The notes: generated by a model from the sequence alone, not told the origin. DNA of 11,046 nt from Hungatella sp. UBA3048 (GCA_002367105.1 DFCS01000003.1:1-11046), one strand, 5' to 3'; positions 1-7,230 are shown, numbered from the stretch's first letter. A program made the numbers and translations.

Positions 1-26
1 TTTACTTTTTCAAGTCAGCTCTAAAA

Positions 27-51
27 TTTCCACTGGAAAGCCAATTTTTTT
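27..51 (+). terminator. possible weak terminator at left edge
   Basis: A short hairpin (TTTCC, loop ACT, GGAAA at 27-39) is followed, five bases later, by seven T at 45-51. It could end a plus-strand gene lying left of the window. The stem is short and AT-rich and the T-run does not follow it directly, so this is a weak call. Nothing else is recognisable in positions 1-120. Confidence 0.2.
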
Positions 52-147
52 GCAGAACTATGATAAATCTCCTAATGGATTACGCCAATATCCTGTTATT
101 CTTAATATAAAGCCCGACAACAAAAAGTCAACAGGAGGATATATATT

Positions 148-369
148 ATGGATTTCGGCAATGTCTTTTTTTTAATCACCGTATTGGTTGGCGGCGTTCT
201 TTTGAACCAATTTGTTCAGCACCGAAAGGACACCCGCAGAGAAGCCGCGCTGCAGCGCACCAGAGAAATCGAAAAAGCACATTGGCGGCATGTGCTTCGG
301 AATTATGATTTTGATTTTGCTGATGACATGGAAGATAACACAAGTGAAAACTGTAAAGCTGTGTCTTAA
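148..369 (+). CDS. small single-pass membrane protein, function unknown
   Basis: This is a 73-residue protein that I do not recognise. A strong AGGAGG ribosome binding site at 133-138, nine bases before the ATG, supports it as a real gene. Residues about 5-22 form one hydrophobic helix (FFLITVLVGGVLL). A basic stretch follows (HRKDTRREAALQR), which by the positive-inside rule would put the C-terminus in the cytoplasm. Residues about 29-50 look helical and charged, and the tail is acidic (DFDFADDMEDNTSE). It converges on the phosphoesterase gene at 497-1393, with a hairpin between them at 431-474, and nothing ties it to the two minus-strand operons. No clear promoter is seen in the 147 bases upstream, so it might be the last gene of a transcript entering from the left. 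Confidence 0.6.
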   Translation: MDFGNVFFLITVLVGGVLLNQFVQHRKDTRREAALQRTREIEKAHWRHVLRNYDFDFADDMEDNTSENCKAVS

Positions 370-430
370 AATCAACATTCAATATGAACGGCGTTATGAG
401 CATTACTATAAAATATGAATTCGTATATAA

Positions 431-474
431 AAAGCAAAAGGACTAACCCACGATGGTTTAAGTCCTTTTGCTTT
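431..474. terminator. strong hairpin terminator between convergent genes
   Basis: Fourteen-base perfect arms (AAAGCAAAAGGACT at 431-444 and its complement at 461-474) enclose an inner AACC/GGTT extension. On the minus strand the stem runs into TTTTGCTTTTTATATA, a good U-tract 22 bases after the stop codon of the phosphoesterase gene. On the plus strand it lies 61 bases after the small membrane-protein gene and is followed by a weaker T-rich stretch. It probably ends the ROK-MFS-PHP operon and may serve both strands. Confidence 0.85.
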
Positions 475-496
475 AATATTCGATGAACATATACCT

Positions 497-1393
497 TTAT
501 AACGCCGCCTCATGAAGTTTTTTCTTGAATTGTTGATAAATATCTATTTCTTCATGACAGCTCATACACCCCAGTTTAATTGCCGGCTTTGTTTTCCCAT
601 GAAAATCGCTGCCCATTGTTTTCAGCAAATGAAATTTTTCAGCCTGCTTATTGTAAAAAGCAACCATGCTTTCATCATGATAACTACTGTATACTTCCAT
701 CCCATCAATACCGCAAGAAACAATGCTTTCCAGAATCTCCTGATCCTGCCCGATATTAATCCCTGGGTGAGCAAGAACAGCTATGCCTCTTGCTTTTCTA
801 ATCAATTGTATGGCTTCGTTCAGCCCAAGAAACTGAATAGGTACGTAAGCCGGCTTCCCTTGGGAGCAAAAGTCCCAATAAAAATTTACATAAGGATTAT
901 CACTACGCATCCCGTTCTTTCTATATGGCTTAAGAAGAGGATTGTTCTGATTTCTTTTATCCTCCAGAGCAACTTCAGCAATCATTTCACCTGTCACTAC
1001 ACCTTCTATGGCAAGATCCAGAACTTCTTCTATTTCAAGATGAATACCTAAATCCTGCACTAGATGTATTAGTTTTGAAGAAGCATCTTGTTCTTTCTTT
1101 AAGATATCCATTTCATTTTTTTCAAATTCAGATTCTGTTGGATCAATCCCATATCCTAAAAGATGCAGATTAACTCCTTCAAGCTGACAGTCAAGCTCAA
1201 TAGCACGGATCAATTCGATCCCTAATTCATTTGCTGATTTCTGAGCATCTTCGATCCCTCGTACGGAATTATGGTCAGCTAATGCAACCGTCTTTAAACC
1301 ATGTTGTTTACACAGCTGCATGAGCTGTGATGGCGTGTATTCCCCATCGTTGCTGATATTGGAATGCATATGTAAATCTAACTGATTAACCAT
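497..1393 (-). CDS. PHP-domain metal-dependent phosphoesterase
   Basis: This 298-residue protein is a PHP-domain hydrolase of the type seen in 3',5'-nucleoside bisphosphate phosphatase (YciV/RNase AM-like) and related phosphoesterases. The metal-binding motifs appear in order: HMH (H8, H10) with D16 in NDGEYTP, ADHNS (D40, H41), E66, H77, AHPG (H209), YHD (H239) and SDFHG (D263, H265). The set is complete, so the enzyme should be active, using two or three divalent metals to hydrolyse a phosphate ester. No signal peptide is seen, so it is cytoplasmic. Its ATG lies one base after the stop of the MFS transporter gene, and its GGAGGG ribosome binding site overlaps that gene's end, so the two are translated together. 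It closes the ROK-MFS-PHP operon. The substrate is unknown; the neighbours suggest a small phosphorylated metabolite related to what the transporter moves. The family call is firm, the substrate is open. Confidence 0.88.
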   Translation of the reverse strand: MVNQLDLHMHSNISNDGEYTPSQLMQLCKQHGLKTVALADHNSVRGIEDAQKSANELGIELIRAIELDCQLEGVNLHLLGYGIDPTESEFEKNEMDILKKEQDASSKLIHLVQDLGIHLEIEEVLDLAIEGVVTGEMIAEVALEDKRNQNNPLLKPYRKNGMRSDNPYVNFYWDFCSQGKPAYVPIQFLGLNEAIQLIRKARGIAVLAHPGINIGQDQEILESIVSCGIDGMEVYSSYHDESMVAFYNKQAEKFHLLKTMGSDFHGKTKPAIKLGCMSCHEEIDIYQQFKKKLHEAAL

Positions 1394-1394
1394 T

Positions 1395-2552
1395 TTAAGC
1401 CCTCCTTGCTACGATTTTATTAATTTTCTCACTGCTGACAAACATCGTTATGAGTAACACCATAATAAATACGGGATAGAACCGTATCCCTACCACACTT
1501 GATAATACCCCGATTGCCGGCGGCACCAGCATCGTTCCAATGTAAGCAAACGCCATTTGCACCCCCATCAGTTTACTTGAATTGTTTTTGCCAAAACGAG
1601 CCGGCGTTTCATGTAACATAGAAGGATAAATAGGTGCGCATCCCATTCCAATCAGAATAAGTCCCAGTAAGTTGACATATTGATTGGAAGTCAGTAATAA
1701 GACAGCCCCAATACCAATGATACATTGACCGCCTCGAATCAACGCAGGATTACTCCACTTGGCAGTAATAAACCCATTGACTAACCTGCCTATGGTGATG
1801 CCAAGGTAATATACGGATATCCAACCCGCGGCAACATCAGAAGATACACCTTTTGCCTGCACCAGATAACTGGCGCCCCATAAACCGGTGGTAGCCTCTA
1901 ATGCACAATAACAAAAGAAACCAAGAAGTGCTGAGCGTATCCCCGGTAATTGAAAGACATACTGGCTCTTATTTTCTTCAATAACGCTTTCTTCCCGGCC
2001 TTCACCAAACAATCTCCATAGCGGTAATGAAACCAGCAAAATAATCACTAAAAAAATCTGAATAATTGCAACGGATAAATAGCCCTTTTGCCACGACCCG
2101 TTATAAGAAATGGCAACTGACATAATAGCGGGACCCGCAGTTGCACCAATTCCCCAGAAGCAATGAAGCCAACTCATATGTCTGGCTGAAAAATGCAAAG
2201 CCACAAAATTATTTAAAGAAGCATCTACGGCCCCTGCCCCTAGTCCTAATGGAATTGCCATCAGACATAACCATACATAGCTTTGGCTAAAGGAAAAACC
2301 CAGCAAAGCCATGGCTGTTATAAATACACTGATTAATGTGAGTTTACCAGTACCAAGTTTTTGAATCAGTTTGCCACTCAGAATACTTGAGATTATGGTT
2401 CCACCGGATATAATCATGGAGATTAATCCTGCCCCGGCCATTGGCAGGGACAACTCAGCCCGGACCGTTGGCCATGCAGCGCCAAGCATAGAATCAGGAA
2501 GCCCCAAGCTGATAAATGCAATATAGATAATGATCAATAATAATGTCGTCAT
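1395..2552 (-). CDS. MFS transporter, fucose-permease-like group
   Basis: This 385-residue protein has about twelve hydrophobic segments in two halves, separated by a charged loop near residues 184-203 (EGREESVIEENKSQ). It resembles MFS permeases of the FucP/YfkF-like group: an early GLPDSMLGAAWP with D20, GLGAGAVDASLN at 103-114 with D110, and WLHCFWGIGATAGP at 128-141 with H130. Charged or polar residues inside helices are typical of proton-coupled sugar transport in this group. The ATG at 2552 has an AGGAG site five bases away. It follows the ROK regulator gene by 13 bases and precedes the phosphoesterase gene by one base, so it belongs to their operon. The cargo is not readable from the sequence; a sugar or glycoside is likely because ROK repressors usually sense sugars. 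Export of a metabolite cannot be excluded. Confidence 0.85.
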   Translation of the reverse strand: MTTLLLIIIYIAFISLGLPDSMLGAAWPTVRAELSLPMAGAGLISMIISGGTIISSILSGKLIQKLGTGKLTLISVFITAMALLGFSFSQSYVWLCLMAIPLGLGAGAVDASLNNFVALHFSARHMSWLHCFWGIGATAGPAIMSVAISYNGSWQKGYLSVAIIQIFLVIILLVSLPLWRLFGEGREESVIEENKSQYVFQLPGIRSALLGFFCYCALEATTGLWGASYLVQAKGVSSDVAAGWISVYYLGITIGRLVNGFITAKWSNPALIRGGQCIIGIGAVLLLTSNQYVNLLGLILIGMGCAPIYPSMLHETPARFGKNNSSKLMGVQMAFAYIGTMLVPPAIGVLSSVVGIRFYPVFIMVLLITMFVSSEKINKIVARRA

Positions 2553-2565
2553 GGTATCTCCTACC

Positions 2566-3564
2566 TTATCCTTGCCATTTTGGTTCCAATGGTTTTAATG
2601 AGATTTGTTTAATACCCTCTGCAAAATCTTTGCAAAAGTCACTTGATACAACAATATCAGGCATTACTTCTGACTTGATTGTTTTTTTACAGTCCTCAAT
2701 CATGAGATCCATCGCCACTTCGGTGAGATTTTCTCTGTAGATAACGAGGATATCTGGGTTTAAAAGACAGGTGAACGTAATGATTAATTTCTTAAGTGCC
2801 ATCGAAATATTTTCCGAAACAAATGCTGGATTATTCCAATCAAAACCATCCGGAAGAAATTTAGCTTCACCAGCAAAGCCATCTTTTCCTTTATACATAT
2901 CACCGTTGATAAAAACACCTGCACCTAAAGGATATTTCTCCGGAATATAAATGCCAACCACGTTTTTATCGTCGCATTGATTAGAAGTACAATATCCCAG
3001 TACAGCTGCGTTAACATCATTTTCAAAGACTACAGGAATTTGAAATTGATTTCTCAAATGTTCCACAAGGGATTTCCCTTCAAGAGATATATAATCACTG
3101 ACCTCTATCTTCCCTCTGATTTCCTGTCCCGGCATACCAATACCGATCAATTTAATGTTTGGATACTTTTTCAGCATTTTCTCAATGATCAAATCAAAAC
3201 TTTCTTCAGATATATCTTCTAAGAAAATCTCGTTGCCTTCAATCACTTCCCCATATAGATTAACAACGGCAACATGGGTTAAATCCTTCATTTCATACTC
3301 ATTTGTATAAATGACTAATGCCATGCTGTACTCCTCATTAAAGGAATAGATGACTGCCGGTCTGCCGCCACTGGACACTTCCAGCTCATCAAGCAGTATC
3401 TCTCCATCTTTCAAAAGCACTTCGACAAGTGAATTAATTGTTACCACGCTTAATCCTGTCAAATTTGCCAACTGAGGCTTTGTTGCTTTTTTATTTTCTT
3501 TTATCACCCGTCTAACCGTATCTAAATTGATTTGCTTCATTAAATTCACATTCCCTACAGCCAT
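2566..3564 (-). CDS. ROK-family transcriptional regulator
   Basis: This 332-residue regulator belongs to the NagC/XylR branch of the ROK family. An N-terminal winged helix-turn-helix at about residues 26-57 (TKPQLANLTGLSVVTINSLVEVL) is followed by the typical linker SGGRPA at 65-70 and a sugar-kinase-fold domain. ENDVNAAVLGY at 171-181 matches the ROK sugar-binding signature and GAGVFING at 204-211 fits the fold. The usual zinc motif CxCGxxGCxE is missing after GFAGEAKFLP, and the early DxGxT phosphate loop is not recognisable, so it is a ligand-sensing repressor or activator rather than a kinase. The frame is open further upstream, but the ATG at 3564 has a good AGGGAG site and sits 41 bases below a promoter -10 box, so I place the start there. 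It is first in the operon with the MFS and PHP genes, and palindromes at its own promoter suggest autoregulation. The ligand is unknown. Confidence 0.88.
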   Translation of the reverse strand: MAVGNVNLMKQINLDTVRRVIKENKKATKPQLANLTGLSVVTINSLVEVLLKDGEILLDELEVSSGGRPAVIYSFNEEYSMALVIYTNEYEMKDLTHVAVVNLYGEVIEGNEIFLEDISEESFDLIIEKMLKKYPNIKLIGIGMPGQEIRGKIEVSDYISLEGKSLVEHLRNQFQIPVVFENDVNAAVLGYCTSNQCDDKNVVGIYIPEKYPLGAGVFINGDMYKGKDGFAGEAKFLPDGFDWNNPAFVSENISMALKKLIITFTCLLNPDILVIYRENLTEVAMDLMIEDCKKTIKSEVMPDIVVSSDFCKDFAEGIKQISLKPLEPKWQG

Positions 3565-3570
3565 ACTGCT

Positions 3571-3576
3571 CTCCCT
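3571..3576 (-). promoter_or_regulatory. ribosome binding site deciding the ROK start
   Basis: AGGGAG on the minus strand lies six bases before the ATG at 3564. The longer open frame reaching 3705 would place its start upstream of the promoter found at 3605-3633, which rules it out. Confidence 0.7.
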
Positions 3577-3586
3577 TATTAAAGGC

Positions 3587-3610
3587 ACTTTATAAAGTAT
3601 CTTTACTTTA
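3587..3610 (-). promoter_or_regulatory. candidate ROK operator (nested inverted repeats)
   Basis: A perfect 12-base palindrome ACTTTATAAAGT spans 3587-3598. It shares a half-site with a second inverted repeat (TAAAGTA, four-base spacer, TACTTTA) at 3593-3610. Together they give three TAAAGT-type half-sites in 24 bases. The second repeat covers the -10 box of the ROK promoter and the first lies just downstream, near the expected transcription start. That position fits repression of its own operon by the ROK protein. No other regulator gene is closer, but binding by that protein is an inference. Confidence 0.5.
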
Positions 3611-3633
3611 TCAGAAATGCAGCTGGCAGTCAA
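3605..3633 (-). promoter_or_regulatory. sigma-A promoter of the ROK-MFS-PHP operon
   Basis: On the minus strand, a TTGACT -35 box (3628-3633) and a TAAAGT -10 box (3605-3610) are separated by exactly 17 bases. The -35 box matches the consensus at five of six positions and the -10 box at four of six. It lies 41 bases before the ROK start and downstream of the terminator at 3701-3745, so it gives the ROK operon its own transcription unit. Confidence 0.65.
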
Positions 3634-3700
3634 GATGATTATAAAGAAATTCTGTTCCTTAAGGAGCTGCCTTTGCCTTAGTAAGGGTCTGTCCTTAAAA

Positions 3701-3745
3701 TACAAAAGACAAACAATCAGCTTTATGCCGATCGTCTGTCTTTTG
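3701..3745 (-). terminator. terminator of the sugar-acid operon
   Basis: Arms of 19 bases (3727-3745 and 3703-3721) with a five-base loop form a hairpin followed on the minus strand by TATTTT. As minus-strand RNA every position pairs, counting three G-U pairs. On the plus strand those three positions become A-C mismatches. The hairpin is therefore built for minus-strand transcripts and ends the operon that finishes with the dehydratase gene, about 120 bases after its stop codon. The stretch between 3746 and 3864 holds no convincing gene. Confidence 0.8.
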
Positions 3746-3864
3746 CTATCGTTTGCAACTGCTCAATCTAAATGTTCTTTGATACGTTCTTATGGGGTGC
3801 CTGTATGTGCGATCCCTTTTCTTTTATATGATTCAATACTCCCCGTATGTCATCTATCACAGTA

Positions 3865-5010
3865 CTACCACTCAGCTTTTGTTCCATCATAATGCTTCCA
3901 GTTCGGATTCGACCAGTTAAGCCCTTCCATAGATACTTCTTTCACCTTTTCTTCGTCGATGATAAGACCCAATCCCGGTTTATCCGGTAAGCCGATAAAA
4001 CCGTCCTGATATTGGAATATTTCTTTATTTTCTACAAAATCCAGGAGATCAAAGCCTTTGTTATAATGAATTCCCAGTGACTGCTCCTGAATAAAGACAT
4101 TGGGGCTGCAAGAATCAATTTGCAAGGTGGCCGCCAGTGCAATAGGACCATAAGGGGCATGGGGAGCCGCTGCGATATCATAGGCTTCTGCCATAGCGAT
4201 AATCTTCCTGGTTTCCATAATCCCGCCGGCTAAAGCTACATCCGGCTGAATGATATCGATATATCCGCTTTTTAAAATATCTTTAAATCCCCAGCGTGTA
4301 TAAAGCCGTTCACCAGTTGCTAACGGCGTCACCACATGTTCTGCCACTTCCTTAAACGCCTCCTGATTTTCACAAAGCACAACCTCCTCCAAAAACATTG
4401 GCCGGTATGGTTCCAACTCTTTTGCCAGAACCTTTGCCATCGGCTTATGTACACGTCCGTGAAAATCCACGCCAATATTCAAATCGTTACCGAAAGCCTC
4501 TCGCAGAGCGGCAACCCGTGCCACCACTTCATCAATTTTCTTAAAGTTATCAATATAATGAAGTTCCTCTGTCGCATTCATTTTTACCGAATCAAAGCCT
4601 CTGTCCACCCGGTCTTTTGCATCCTTTACCACATCGCTGGGACGGTCGCCGCCAATCCAGGAATAGACTTTAATCCGTTCTCTGGCAGCCCCTCCCATCA
4701 AATCGTAGATCGGTGCCTGATAGTATTTCCCCTTAATATCCCAAAGTGCAATCTCAAGCCCGGATATAATCGTCATATTAATCGGACCTCCGCGGAAAAA
4801 TACGCGGTATAATTCCTGCCAGAGGGTTTCAATCTCCAACGGATTTCTGCCAATCAATCGTCTTGCCATTTCTTTTGCACCGGCCACTACTGTCTCGGTC
4901 TTCGTTCCGGAAACCATCTCCCCCCAGCCCTCGATGCCCTCGTCAGTGACTATTTTTACAAAAATCCAACGGGGTTTTACTGTATATACAATTACGTCTG
5001 TTATTTTCAT
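3865..5010 (-). CDS. dgoD: D-galactonate dehydratase family protein (enolase superfamily)
   Basis: This 381-residue enzyme is of the mandelate racemase subgroup of the enolase superfamily and closely resembles D-galactonate dehydratase (DgoD) along its whole length, including the start MKIT and the end AEW. Family members remove water from an aldonate to give a 2-keto-3-deoxy acid. The Mg2+ ligands are D182, E208 and E234, and the catalytic histidines are H184 (DFHGR) and H284 (APHAPYG). RGGP at 73-76 and ALWDIKGK at 88-95 are also typical. Two substrate-capping loops differ from E. coli DgoD as I remember it: residues 31-39 read EMVSGTKTE, and the loop before RGGP is one residue shorter. The ATG overlaps the EIIC stop by four bases (ATGA), with GGAG seven bases upstream, so translation is coupled. 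It is last in a PTS operon, so its real substrate may be a 6-phosphorylated aldonate. The family is sure; the exact substrate is not. Confidence 0.9.
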   Translation of the reverse strand: MKITDVIVYTVKPRWIFVKIVTDEGIEGWGEMVSGTKTETVVAGAKEMARRLIGRNPLEIETLWQELYRVFFRGGPINMTIISGLEIALWDIKGKYYQAPIYDLMGGAARERIKVYSWIGGDRPSDVVKDAKDRVDRGFDSVKMNATEELHYIDNFKKIDEVVARVAALREAFGNDLNIGVDFHGRVHKPMAKVLAKELEPYRPMFLEEVVLCENQEAFKEVAEHVVTPLATGERLYTRWGFKDILKSGYIDIIQPDVALAGGIMETRKIIAMAEAYDIAAAPHAPYGPIALAATLQIDSCSPNVFIQEQSLGIHYNKGFDLLDFVENKEIFQYQDGFIGLPDKPGLGLIIDEEKVKEVSMEGLNWSNPNWKHYDGTKAEW

Positions 5011-6401
5011 ACTTCTGCTCCTAAACCTGCAGTTTCCTTCTGCTTTTTCTCTTCTAATATTCTGGCCCTTTTCTTGTTCAAATTACTCATAAATACCCAG
5101 GTACCGGCAATAGCGGCAATCAACAGCGGAATGCTGATAACCAGATTACCGATAAATGCTTTGTAAACTAAAAAGCTTACGGTCAGGCTGGTTGCTGCAA
5201 ATGAGGTTATGTAACTTCCATCTGCTGCCAGATTGAGGCCAACACTGGTTGCTAATTCGGTAAGAACCGGCGCTGTAGCAGTACCGGCAAGCAAAATCAC
5301 ACCGGTACAAACAAGTCCCATGATAATATTCTTAAATAAATTGCCCCTTGTAATAGCCACCACCAAAGCAACACGGAAGGTTACTACTGCCAGATCAGCA
5401 AACGGCAGAACACGGTTTCCAGGCAGAACAGCTGCCATTAAAATTGTTAACGGTATAACAATCAGCGATGTTGTAATCACATCCGGATTACCAACTACCA
5501 CTGCTGCATCAAGTCCAATAAGAAATTTCCTGCCTTTGAATTTGCTCTGTGTGAACTTTTTTGCCGCCTCGGAAATTGGCATTAAGCCTTCCATAAATAA
5601 AGAAGTCATTTTCGGAATCAAGACCATAACTGCAGCCATATTCACACCCAATGCCAGGATTCCTGATACCGGATATTTTGCCAGGGCACCAATGATACAA
5701 CCTAATATCAATCCCATCATGGTTGGTTCACCAAAAAAGCCTAAATATTTCTTAGCGTTTTTCACATCAAAATTAAGTTTGTTAATTCCTGGAATCCGAT
5801 CAAGCAGCCAGTTAAGAGGTGCCGCAATGACCACAGAAGACAATGCGGACATTGTCGGCAGGGAAACACCGGGAATCCCAAAATAGTCTTCTACCAGCGG
5901 CGCCGTCCAGTCAGAGAGTTTAAAGGTAATGACCGCCATTACCACGGTTGCGGCTATTCCCAACGGGATACTTTTCGTAACATAATAAACCATAATACCG
6001 ACAATTGCCATGTGATGATAGTTCCAGATATCGACATCAAGCGTATCCGTAGCCTTAAGTACAAGCATAATAATATTCGTTGCCAGTATACAGAAAATCA
6101 AAATAGCTATAATTGGTGACGACCAGGTTACCGCTGCGATAGCTCCCCACCCCACATCCAGAATATCAAGCTTAATCCCAAAGTTTTCTACCATTGCCTG
6201 GGCAGCCGGTCCCAGGTTTGATTTCATCATATTGATAACCAGATTAATACCTGCAAAACCGATTCCAATTGTCAGTCCTGAACGAAAAGCTTTTGCTAAT
6301 TTCACGCGAAAAATCAAACCGATGATCGTAATAATTATCGGAAGCATCACAACCGCTCCGGCAGCCAAAATCGTATTGAATATAGAATATATAATCTGCA
6401 T
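5007..6401 (-). CDS. PTS EIIC membrane component, galactitol family
   Basis: This 464-residue integral membrane permease is of the Gat (galactitol) PTS family, similar in size to GatC. It has roughly ten or more hydrophobic helices and family-typical stretches WNYHH, LGFFGEPTMMGL, GNPDVITTSLIVIPLT and PGNRVLPFADLAV, and ends in a basic cytoplasmic tail rich in K, R and E. It should translocate the substrate while EIIB phosphorylates it. I chose the ATG at 6401 because AAGGAG at 6410-6415 lies eight bases before it; the GTG at 6407 is only two bases from that site. It follows EIIB by 24 bases and overlaps the dehydratase start by four. Galactitol itself is unlikely because no tagatose-phosphate pathway or polyol dehydrogenase gene is present; an aldonate is the better guess from the neighbours. 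Confidence 0.88.
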   Translation of the reverse strand: MQIIYSIFNTILAAGAVVMLPIIITIIGLIFRVKLAKAFRSGLTIGIGFAGINLVINMMKSNLGPAAQAMVENFGIKLDILDVGWGAIAAVTWSSPIIAILIFCILATNIIMLVLKATDTLDVDIWNYHHMAIVGIMVYYVTKSIPLGIAATVVMAVITFKLSDWTAPLVEDYFGIPGVSLPTMSALSSVVIAAPLNWLLDRIPGINKLNFDVKNAKKYLGFFGEPTMMGLILGCIIGALAKYPVSGILALGVNMAAVMVLIPKMTSLFMEGLMPISEAAKKFTQSKFKGRKFLIGLDAAVVVGNPDVITTSLIVIPLTILMAAVLPGNRVLPFADLAVVTFRVALVVAITRGNLFKNIIMGLVCTGVILLAGTATAPVLTELATSVGLNLAADGSYITSFAATSLTVSFLVYKAFIGNLVISIPLLIAAIAGTWVFMSNLNKKRARILEEKKQKETAGLGAEV

Positions 6402-6409
6402 GATCACTT

Positions 6410-6415
6410 CTCCTT
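6410..6415 (-). promoter_or_regulatory. ribosome binding site deciding the EIIC start
   Basis: AAGGAG on the minus strand is eight bases from the ATG at 6401 but only two from the in-frame GTG at 6407, so the ATG is the likely start. Confidence 0.65.
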
Positions 6416-6425
6416 AGTTTTTTAT

Positions 6426-6704
6426 TTACTTTAACATTGCAATAATTTCATCCAACGTTGCTTCTTCTCCGATTCCGGTCAAAAGAGAGATTGCTCCAAT
6501 CACCGGGATCCCCACATCCCCGCCGGTGAACTTTCCTGTGGTAACCAGCAGGTCAAAGTCTTCCGCTTTGGATTCCACTTCCAGAAGCTTACACTGTGTA
6601 ACTGTAACGTCAATACCGCTGTCTTCACATTTCTCTTTTATTTTTGTTCCTACCACTGTTGATGTTGCAATACCATTTCCACAAGCTACTAATATTCTTT
6701 TCAT
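6426..6704 (-). CDS. PTS EIIB component, galactitol family
   Basis: This 92-residue cytoplasmic phosphocarrier matches the size of GatB. The phosphorylated cysteine is C8 in the loop CGNGIATSTVV, which closely matches the GatB active-site loop. EIIB takes phosphate from EIIA and passes it to the sugar bound to EIIC. I use the ATG at 6704, with GGAG at 6711-6714 six bases away. An in-frame TTG four codons earlier would place the ribosome binding site inside the gene. It lies 58 bases below EIIA and 24 bases above EIIC, within one operon. Confidence 0.9.
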   Translation of the reverse strand: MKRILVACGNGIATSTVVGTKIKEKCEDSGIDVTVTQCKLLEVESKAEDFDLLVTTGKFTGGDVGIPVIGAISLLTGIGEEATLDEIIAMLK

Positions 6705-6762
6705 TTCCTTCTCCAATCTGATCCTGTAATTTTTAAGTCCTGTTTTCTATTATATTTCATAT

Positions 6763-7230
6763 TTACTGCTGTAATAGGTGGCTGGATATCATATCGTAAA
6801 CTGGTTTTGTATCGCTGGCTGTTACAATTTTTTTTAAATTGTCCTGATCTTTAATTAACTCCACAACCTTTTGAAGCATCTCCAGATGACCATGTGCCTC
6901 TTTTAATGCCAGGACGATGATGATATTCACATCAATTTGATGGTCCGGTTCATCCATCGCACTGAATTTTACCGGTTTTTTCAGAATTCCAACACAGATT
7001 GCTGCCTGATTGACATAACTTGTATCCGCATGGGGAATTGCTATATTGATTTCACCTGTTGACAGACCTGTCGGGAACATAGCCTCACGCTCCAGAATAG
7101 CCTCTTTATACCCCTTTTTTACATAGCCTTTATCCAGCAGATAATCCGTTAGCTGCATCAGTGCTTCGGTATTTTCCTCTATTCCTTCCAGTTCCAGTAT
7201 CAATGATTCATCAAAAACTATTTCACTCAT
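6763..7230 (-). CDS. PTS EIIA component (fructose/mannitol/galactitol type)
   Basis: This 155-residue cytoplasmic protein is of the PTS EIIA type 2 fold. The phosphohistidine is H67 in the family motif NIAIPHAD, preceded by ERE and PTGL as usual. It accepts phosphate from HPr and hands it to EIIB. A GAGGAG site seven bases before the ATG supports the start. It begins 12 bases after the aldolase stop. The activator encoded upstream carries a C-terminal domain of the same fold (its H889 in AIPHG), so enzyme and regulator may compete for or sense the same phosphate flow. Confidence 0.9.
   Translation of the reverse strand: MSEIVFDESLILELEGIEENTEALMQLTDYLLDKGYVKKGYKEAILEREAMFPTGLSTGEINIAIPHADTSYVNQAAICVGILKKPVKFSAMDEPDHQIDVNIIIVLALKEAHGHLEMLQKVVELIKDQDNLKKIVTASDTKPVYDMISSHLLQQ

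Noticed and set aside
512..1051. 179-codon plus-strand open frame
   Set aside because: It is the reverse complement of the PHP phosphoesterase gene, with no ribosome binding site and a composition unlike a real protein.
3744..3757. TGCTATCGTTTGCA, a cre-like (CcpA) dyad
   Set aside because: Two fixed positions differ from the cre consensus on the better strand, and it lies over 100 bases upstream of the ROK promoter, inside the edge of the terminator; too weak to call.
3768..3860. A 30-codon minus-strand frame with a GTG start just after the dehydratase stop
   Set aside because: It has no ribosome binding site, no recognisable content and lies in the untranslated tail before the terminator; a chance frame is the simpler reading.
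3617..3892. 91-codon plus-strand open frame across the intergenic region
   Set aside because: It runs through a promoter, a minus-strand terminator and the dehydratase 3' end, and lacks a ribosome binding site.
5007..5010. EIIC/dehydratase overlap as a possible frameshift or fusion
   Set aside because: It is an ordinary ATGA overlap with a ribosome binding site; both proteins have complete, family-typical ends.
5233..5886. 217-codon plus-strand open frame
   Set aside because: It is antisense to the EIIC gene, rich in T, P and I from complementing membrane codons, with no family motif.
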